A DNA stretch of 64,000 nucleotides. Origin: Paludibacteraceae bacterium. GTDB lineage: Bacteria > Bacteroidota > Bacteroidia > Bacteroidales > Paludibacteraceae. The notes beneath the pieces were generated by a model. It made no database searches. It was not told the DNA's origin and saw only the letters and a list, made by a program, of their open reading frames with translations. The stretch covers positions 124,001 to 188,000 of the forward strand of contig JAILLP010000011.1 in NCBI GenBank assembly GCA_024693065.1, given 5' to 3'. Below are positions 8,801-17,800 of this stretch, piece by piece. The translations under genes were made by a program, and so were the position numbers. Each line of letters opens with the position of its first letter. Position 1 is the first letter of the stretch.

Positions 8801-11800
8801 TTCAAATGCGGAGAGCCTAATTTCATTGGATGATGTGACGATATCTTGCAACAAAGGGAATTCGAGTATCGCACTATATTTGATAAATGGGGAATCAGAT
8901 GTTGTTGTTAACAATTCCAACCTTGTAGATGCAAGATATGGAGTGGAATTGGTTAATGCCAATAGTTTGACGGTGAAAAATTCAATGATTTCAGGGAATT
9001 CGGAGTATGGAGTTTATGCTATACCAAATTCTAATGCCAACATCAATCTTGAAAATAATGTTATTGGATTAACAAGAAATGCCGATGAGAGATATCCGAA
9101 TAAGGTTGGTGTTTTCGTTAGTGCGAACAATTTCGTGGCTAAGAATAATGTTGTTTCAGGCAACGACTCTATTGGTATGTGTTTCTATGTTGTGCGAAAT
9201 AAGTTTGAATTGAGCGGAAATTATATCGGTACAAATAGAAAATTTGAAGATTTTGGGAATGGGTCAACTGGAATAAAACTGCAGGCTGCGAATGTTACTG
9301 CATTGGATATGGCGCCAAGCACTTTGGCTTCCGCTAATTATATTGGTTATAATGGAGGTGATGGGGTATATACAAGTACGGGAGATTTGCATTCTTTTAG
9401 TTCCATAATAAGAAATAACTATATTGGAGTTACTCCAGCGGGAGTAAAAATGCCGAATAAAGGGTATGGAATTTCAATTGGTTGGTACTCTATCCCATAT
9501 ACAACTGTGTCGAGTGAATTATACATTGACCACAATCATATTGGGTTCAATGAGCTTGGGGATATAAAGGAAAAAGGAGCTTATGCTGTTATATCTAAGA
9601 ATGTTTTTCATGGGAATAGCGTAAATGCAATTGACATGGATTCAAGATCATTCCCTTCGCCTAGAATTTATGAGGTGAAGGAGGAGGATGGAAAATATGT
9701 TGTGTATGGAACAGTGTCTCCCGATCCTCGTAATAGTTCTGCAGGTGTCACTGTGGAATTGTACTGCACAAATAAAGAAAATGAGTCTGCATTAATATAT
9801 ATCGCATCTGTAAATGTGGATGAAAACGATCATTTTTCATTCTTGATAGATGATATGCCAGAAATGGATAGTGAAGTGTCGTGTCTTGTTGCGATAGCAA
9901 TTTACAATGAAGATCCAGTTGCTGAGAACCACTCATATACTACAAAATTGAGTGATCCGTATTGTCTTTGTACTCCTGCTCCAGTTGTGGTCGAGAAGAG
10001 TGTGACAGTGGGAACTCCATTTACCATTGATAACCGGAGATTCTATCCTAAAGAAGAAGGATATTTTGAGGAGATGGTGACTTCAGAAGGAGAGGATGGA
10101 TGTGTAAAGAAAACTATTGCCAAAATAACTGTTATCCCTGGCGAGATTCCAAACGCATATTATGTAAAGGAAAAGAGTTCAGGTGACTCGACGGGTAGTT
10201 CGTGGGAAAATGCGATGAGTAGGGAACAATTCACTTCCATTTGTGGATCTGTTCCGGATGGTACCACGTTTTTCTTGGCAGAAGGCAATTATGAACCGAG
10301 GAGAATATATGGTTATAGCGGATTCTACTTGAGCTCCGATATCCGTATAATTGGAGGTTATCCTGCAGACGCTAAGACTGGTGCGAAGAGAACGGAAAAA
10401 ACTTATTCAACCATAGACGCATCTGACATGGGTGTTAAATCTTACCTTTTCAGAAGGATGAACAATGGTGACACATTGAACATTTATCTTGAGGGGTTAA
10501 AGATGATGAATGTCATGAATGCGATAGAAGCGACGGATGGTAGCAAAATAGAGGTCTTTGACTGTGTTTTTGACAATGCTCCGATTATACTCAGCAAAGT
10601 AGATAGTTTCAGTATTTCAAATTCAGAAATAACCAACATTAGCGAGGATTCAGAGTCTCCGTTCCCGATTTCAATAGACTCGGCGGGGGTTATAAGCTTC
10701 AGGCATATACAATTCACAGATATTGCTGACGGTTTATTTAAGCCGACTCCATATATCGATAAATTGATAATGGAAGATGTCACACTGAATAAAGTTGGAG
10801 GCATGTTGTATAGAGGTAAACTGGGAGAAGCTAATCTGTCTGACGTGGAGGCAGCCAATGCTTCCATAAGAGTTGAGGACATATCTTCTAAACTTAACAT
10901 TGAGGACTCCAAGCTTTCCCATATAGAACTTGTTGTAGGTAATTCTTTTGTATTAAAGAATTCTAAGATATTGGGGTCGGGAGTTGATTTGGCTTCCGTG
11001 AAAAAAGCGACAATTGAGAACACGACAATTGACAATCAAGGTAAGGGAACCTGTCTTTCTTCCCTGACGACGGATGTGACGATTAGTGGATCGACTCTTA
11101 AGAGTGGAACCGTTGGCTATTCATATAAGTTGGGAAGCCATACCATTAAAAATTGTTATATTATAGGAAACACATCGGATGGAATTAATTCCTCTGCTGA
11201 TTATCATACACATTCTCAATCTCTTGAGTTGATAGGGAATTATATTGGCGTAGGCCCTTCAGGAAAAATAGATGCGAATGGGAATGGAGTATATGTTAAT
11301 GCCAGTGCTTTTGTGGCAAAAGACAACATCATCTCTGGGAATACAGGATATGGTGTAAAAATAGGGCCCAACGAGACCTCAATCATTGAAAGAAATTATA
11401 TAGGAACTGACGAATTCCATAGAGACTTAGGTAACGGAGGATGTGGAATAGACCTGCATGGTATGTCTACTATGGGCGGTATATCTATGGCTCCGGAATC
11501 AATTGAAGACGCTAATGTGATAGGGTTTAATGGAGGAGATGGCGTAATTATAAGCCCCGGGAATTCTGCCTTGTCGGCTAAAATAAGCAACAATTACATT
11601 GGCGTTTCGAGAAAAGGTGATCCTATTCCTAATAGAGGTTATGGTATAAGTATTGTTTCTGGATCTTTCAATTATCCTGTCTCAATAATAAATAACCATA
11701 TAGGATATAATGAAAAAGGAGATGTGTCCGAAGAGATAGGCTCCTGTATATCTCAAAATGTATTCTGGGGGAATAAAAACGGCAAAGCGATAGAAAATAA

Positions 11801-14800
11801 TACTGGTTATAAAACATTAGAAGGCAATATCCCGGTTATTAAAGAAGTAGGAAAGGTCGGAGACAGTGTGTATGTGGAGGTGCAGGTGAAAGATCATTTT
11901 GACGCTGACGTGGAACTGTATGAGACGGGCCTAGATCCTCAATCCGCAAAAAAGCTTCTCGCAAAGTCTTTTGTGAATTATGACGAAGGAGGTTCCGTCA
12001 CATTCGCAGTACCTGTTTCAGATCTTGAAGGGGGTTTATATAACTATTTTGTTGCAACGGCGTATTACACGGGAAACAAGTTCACAACCGAACTTAGTTC
12101 TCCGTACACATTTGTTAAACCGCTTGAATTAGGAGATTATTACGTGAAAGAAAATGGTTCAGGTGACTCGACGGGTGCTTCGTGGGAAAATGCGATGAGC
12201 GCAAAACAATTCGCTTCCATTTGCGGATCTGTTCCGGATGGTACTACGTTCCATTTGGCGGAAGGCAATTATGAACCGAGGAAAATATATGGTTATAGCG
12301 GATTCTACTTGAGCTCCGATATCCGTGTAATTGGAGGTTATCCGGCAGACGCTGAGACTGGTGCGGAGAGAACGGAAGGAACTTATTCAACCATAGATGC
12401 ATCTGACATGGGTGTTAAATCATACCTTTTCAGAAGAATGACCAATGGTGATACGTTGAACATTTATCTTGAAGGGTTAAAGATGATGAATGTCATGAGT
12501 GCGATAGAAGCGACGGAAGGTGGTAAAATAGAGGTCTTTGACTGTGTTTTTGACAATGCTCCGATTGTACTCAGCAAAGTAGATAGCTTCAGTATTTCAA
12601 ATTCAGAAATAATCAACATTAGCGAGGATTCAGAGTCTCAGTACCCGATTTCAATAAACTCGGCGGGAGTTGTAAGTTTCAAAAAAGTGCAATTCACAGA
12701 TATTGCTGACGATTTATTTAAGCCGACTCCATATGTCGATAATTTGATAATGGAAGATGTCACACTGAATAAAGTCGGAGGCATGTTGTATAATGGAAAC
12801 CTGGGAGAAGGATATCTGTCTGACGTTAAGGCAGCCAATGCTTCCATAAGAGTTGAGGACATATTTTCTAAACTTAGCATTGAGGACTCCAAGCTTTCCC
12901 ATATAGAACTTGTTACAGGTAATTCTTTTGAACTAAAGAATTCTGAGATATTGGGGTCTGGAGTTGATTTGGGGGTCGTTGATAAAGCGTTAATTCAGAA
13001 CACGACAATTGACAATCAAGGCACGGGAACCTGCCTTTCTTCCCTAAAGACGGATGTGACGGTTAGCGGATCGACTCTTAAGAATGGAACCGTTGGATAT
13101 TTATATAAAGCGGGAAACCATACCATCAAAAATTGTTATATTATAGGAAATACATCGGATGGAATTAATACCTCCGCAGATTATAATGTTCCGTGTTCCT
13201 CTCTCGAGTTGATAGGAAATCATATTGGCGTAGACCCTTCAGGAGAAAAAAATGCGAATGGGAATGGTGTATTTGTTAATGCCGGTGCTTTTGTGGCAAA
13301 AGATAACATCATTTCCGGAAATACAGGATATGGTGTAAAAATGGGGACCAACCACACCTCAATCATTGAAAGGAATTATATAGGAACTGACGAATCATAC
13401 AGGGACTTAGGCAACGGAGAATATGGGATAGACTTATATGGTAATTTATCTTCTCTTGGAGGTAGATCTATGGCCCCGGAATCAATCGAAGACGCTAATG
13501 TGATAGGGTTTAATGGAGGAGATGGCGTAATTATAAGCGCTGGGAATTCTGCCTTATCGGCTGAAATAAGCAACAATTACATTGGCGTTTCGAGAAAAGG
13601 TGATCCTATTCCTAATAAAGGTTATGGAATACGTATAGTTTCCGGATATTACAGTTTGCCTGTCTCCATAATAAATAACCATATCGGATATAATGAAAAG
13701 GGAGATGTTTCCGAAGAGATAGGCTCCAGCATATCTCAAAATGTATTCTGGGGGAATAAAAACGGGAAAGCGATAGAAAACAATACTGGTTATAAAACAT
13801 GGGAAGACAATATTCCGGTTATTAAAGAAGCCAGAAAGGTCGGAGACAGTGTGTATGTGGATGTGCAGGTGAAAGATCATTTTGACGCTGACGTGGAACT
13901 GTATGAGACGGACCGAGATCCTCAATCCGCAAAAAAACTTCTCGCTAAGTCTTTCGTGAATTATAACGATGGAGGTTCCGTCACATTCGCAGTATCTGTT
14001 TCGGATCTTGAAGAGGGTGATTACAACTATTTTGTCGCAACGGCGTATTATACTGGAAACCAGTTCACAACCGAGCTTAGTTCTCCATACACATTTGTTA
14101 AACCGCTTGAGTTAAGAGATTATTACGTAAAAGAAAATGGTTCAGGTGACTCGACGGGTAGTTCGTGGGAAAATGCGATGAGTGCAAAACAATTCGCCAC
14201 ATATATCCCGTATGCAATTGATGGTGTCACATTCCACATGGCGGCAGGTAATTATACTCCTTTGCTTACGTATGGATATGGAAGTTATAATGTGAGATCA
14301 TCCATTAAGGTGATGGGAGGATATCCGTCAGATGCAAAAACAGGGGACAAGAGTAACCCTAAAGAAAATCTCACAGTGATGGATGGTGATCCAATGCCAA
14401 TTAAAACCTATCTGTTTAATAGCTATGGTGAGGCTCTTAATATTGAGTTAGAGGGCATATACATGAGAAATGTGATGAGTGCCATCGACGGAGGACCAGG
14501 TAGTGTAGTAATTGCTAGGAGTTGTGAGTTTAGCAATGCACCGATTGTATTATCAAAGTCCGATTCTTTGTCACTTATTAACTGTACTATTAAGGATATA
14601 TCAGAATCATCCGAAAAATCTTCTCCAATTGTGCTCGACAGCTTGAATAGTATGGTAATATCGTCGACATCAATTAATAACATTTATGATGGCTTTTGCA
14701 CGTATATTTCGCCTTCTCATATAAATACAATTAGTATTGATAATGTCAATATGTCCATTGGCGGTCTTTATGATATGGGATGGATTAATAGCGCTGTTGT

Positions 14801-17800
14801 AAGAAACTTTGATATTGTATCCCGAGGAATAAAGGTAATGGTAAATGATAGTATATTATTTGAAGGAGGAAAAATCTCATCGTCCGACAGTGCATCTCTT
14901 GGTTTGTTTGTCGATGCTAAGGAGCGTATGGCTTTAGAGGATATGTCTTTATCTATAAAAGATGTTACAATAGAAGGTTATAATGATGGCGTTGTGTCAT
15001 ACGTGCCTAAGGTGAGCTTGGATAATGTTATAATAAAAGGAGAACAAGGAGGTTATTGCTTATATGCTGTTCATTCTTCTGATGTTATTGTCTCTAACTC
15101 TCACATTAGCAATTGTAAACGAGGCATTGAAGTGGCAGGTGAGAATTTAAAAATTGAAAATTCAGTCATTTCTGGTAATTCGGAGTATGGTGTTAAATCA
15201 TATGGCACCTTGAACAAGATTGAACTATATGATAACATTATTGGATTAACAAAGGATGAGAGTGATGCGCTTGCGAATGGAGTAGGTGTATATGTAAGTG
15301 CCGACACCTTTATTGCAGTAGGTAATCTTATATCAGCAAACAACTCTTCTGGTATTCAGATATCAAATTTGACAATACCTACTACGCAATCTATAATAGA
15401 AAAGAACTATATCGGTGTAAGGAGAGATGGATCATTATCTCCTAATGGAGGATATGGAATAGAGGTTATGGGTGGAAACAGAAAGGACTTCTTGAACATT
15501 AGTAAGAATCATATCGGAGGAAATGAGGAAAGCGATATCACGGTAGGTAACGCTTCTTCGATTATCTCTCAAAATGTTTTCTATGGCAACAAAAAACTGG
15601 CTATTGAAAGTGTCATAGAGAGCCCAATTATAACCTCAGTGATATTGGGAAATGATAAATATGTTGTAAATGGTGAAATTGCAAGTGGATTAGATAAGAT
15701 CAAGGATGGGGCGTCTGTTGAATTGTTTGCTACATATAACGAACATCAGTCGGCTCTAAAATATATTGCGTCAACATCGAATGTCGTTGATGGGAAGTTC
15801 TCAATAGAAGTTCCTGAATCATTAGAAGAAGCTTCATGTTTGGTCGCTATCGCTATTTATAATGCTGAGTCTAATGCAAAGGACGATAAGTATTCATCAG
15901 AACTTAGCGATCCATATTGCCTTTGTGAACTTGTCCCCGAAGTTATAGAGGATACAGTGACTATAGGTGTTTATTCGGAGATTTTTGGAGATAAATATGA
16001 TCCATTCATTATTGGAACTGTTCGTGATACCATCTTTGCTGTGGTGGATGGTTGTCAAAAGATGCGTGTTGAATCCTTTACAGTTTTGCCTCTAGATTCG
16101 ACACTGACAGATTATTACGTGAAAACGAATGGTTCTGGGGATGGCTCGTCTTGGGAGAATGCAATGAGTGCTGAGGTCTTTGCCGCTTATTTGCCGTACG
16201 CACCAGCGGCATCTACTTTCCATGTTGCGGCTGGAACATATTATCCAACATTGGATCTCAACCTTCAAAAAAATGAAAATGTCGCATCAAGATTCTTCTT
16301 TGTTAGGAATGACGTTTCCATTATAGGAGGTTATCCAACCGATGCAAAAGATGGAGATGTTTCGGATCCGGATAATAATCTTACCATCTTCTCCGGAGAT
16401 ATATTGGATAATGACTCCAGAGGAATAACGGATGATAACACAACTTATGTGTTCTATATTGACAAGAACGCAGAAAAGGTTAGATTTGATGGTGTTGATA
16501 TTGTCCATTCAAAGAATGGTATATGCACTGATCTTGCACCTCAGTCAAGCATCGTTGTTAGTCATTCGAGGATGAACAATTGTGATGCGGCCGTAAAGGT
16601 TACACTTGTGCTTTCTTCGTTGGAATTGGATAATGTGAGATTTGACTCGAATGTACACGCTGTTTCTTCCGGTTCTATCAGCAATACAATCGTCAAAAAC
16701 TCAAGTTTTGTACACCATACAGGTACTCCATTATGGATTATGTCAAGTGGTAAGGTGTCTGTTACAAACTCCATCTTCGATGGAAATTTAAGTCTTCCAA
16801 TTGTCCAATGTAACACTTCGGATGTTACCATCACTTCATCTACCTTCTCAAATTCAATCTCTCAAGGGGAAGATGAACCTATAATTCAAAGTAGTATTGT
16901 GAAGTTGGTGAATAATACGTTTGCTGACAACGAACAAGGTCGGGATTGGATAAAGACGGACTCATTGGTTATGTACCATAACACGTTGTTAGGCATCAAA
17001 GGATTCGTGGGTGGTATGTATGCGAATTCAGATCCAGCCTTCACTTTTGTCGGCAATATCTTTGGATATGACTCTTTACCTTCTGAAGTCTCTGAAATAT
17101 TGCCCGATAATATTGTTGGTTTGACGAAGGGAAAACTCTCTCAAGATATGGATGAACGTTTGCTTTCTGTGGAGCAATTGGATTTGTTATTCTATAAGGA
17201 AGAAGGGAAGTTCCTCCTTACAAATAGAGGCGGATTTACACCTGTTGTTGCGTTGAGAACTGATGTGATGGAGAATGGAGAAAGCATTCGTCTAAAAAAT
17301 TCAGGCATAGAGGTAGACCAAAGAGGTGAGATGAGACCTGACATGACATGTATGGGTGCTTATGAGTACCTTTCACCAGTGGTTGTAAAGCTCAGCGATT
17401 CAATCTGCTTTGGTGAGACCATTTATCAAAAGCATGGTTTTGACATCGTTTTGGAGGGCTCAATCCCAGGTGTGTTTGACTTTGATAGAGTGGTGGCGAC
17501 AGGTCGAGTCGATACATCCTATCAGTTGGCTTTGACCGTTAGACCTCAACTCGTATTAACTGATGTGAAGATTACGCCTTCCACTTGTATCAGTAATCCG
17601 AATGGTGAATTGGCCTTTGTTGTGGAAGGATGGGATGAATCGATTTCATATCTGTCCTATGAGGGAGAAGAAACCGAGAAGTTATCACCATTCGAGGTGA
17701 TTGATGCGGTAGCTAAGTTCCGTATAAATAATTTGAGGGATAAATCTTTCACGCTGTATGTGGAGAATAAATGTGGAAGCAAGATCGCAGAGAAGTATGA

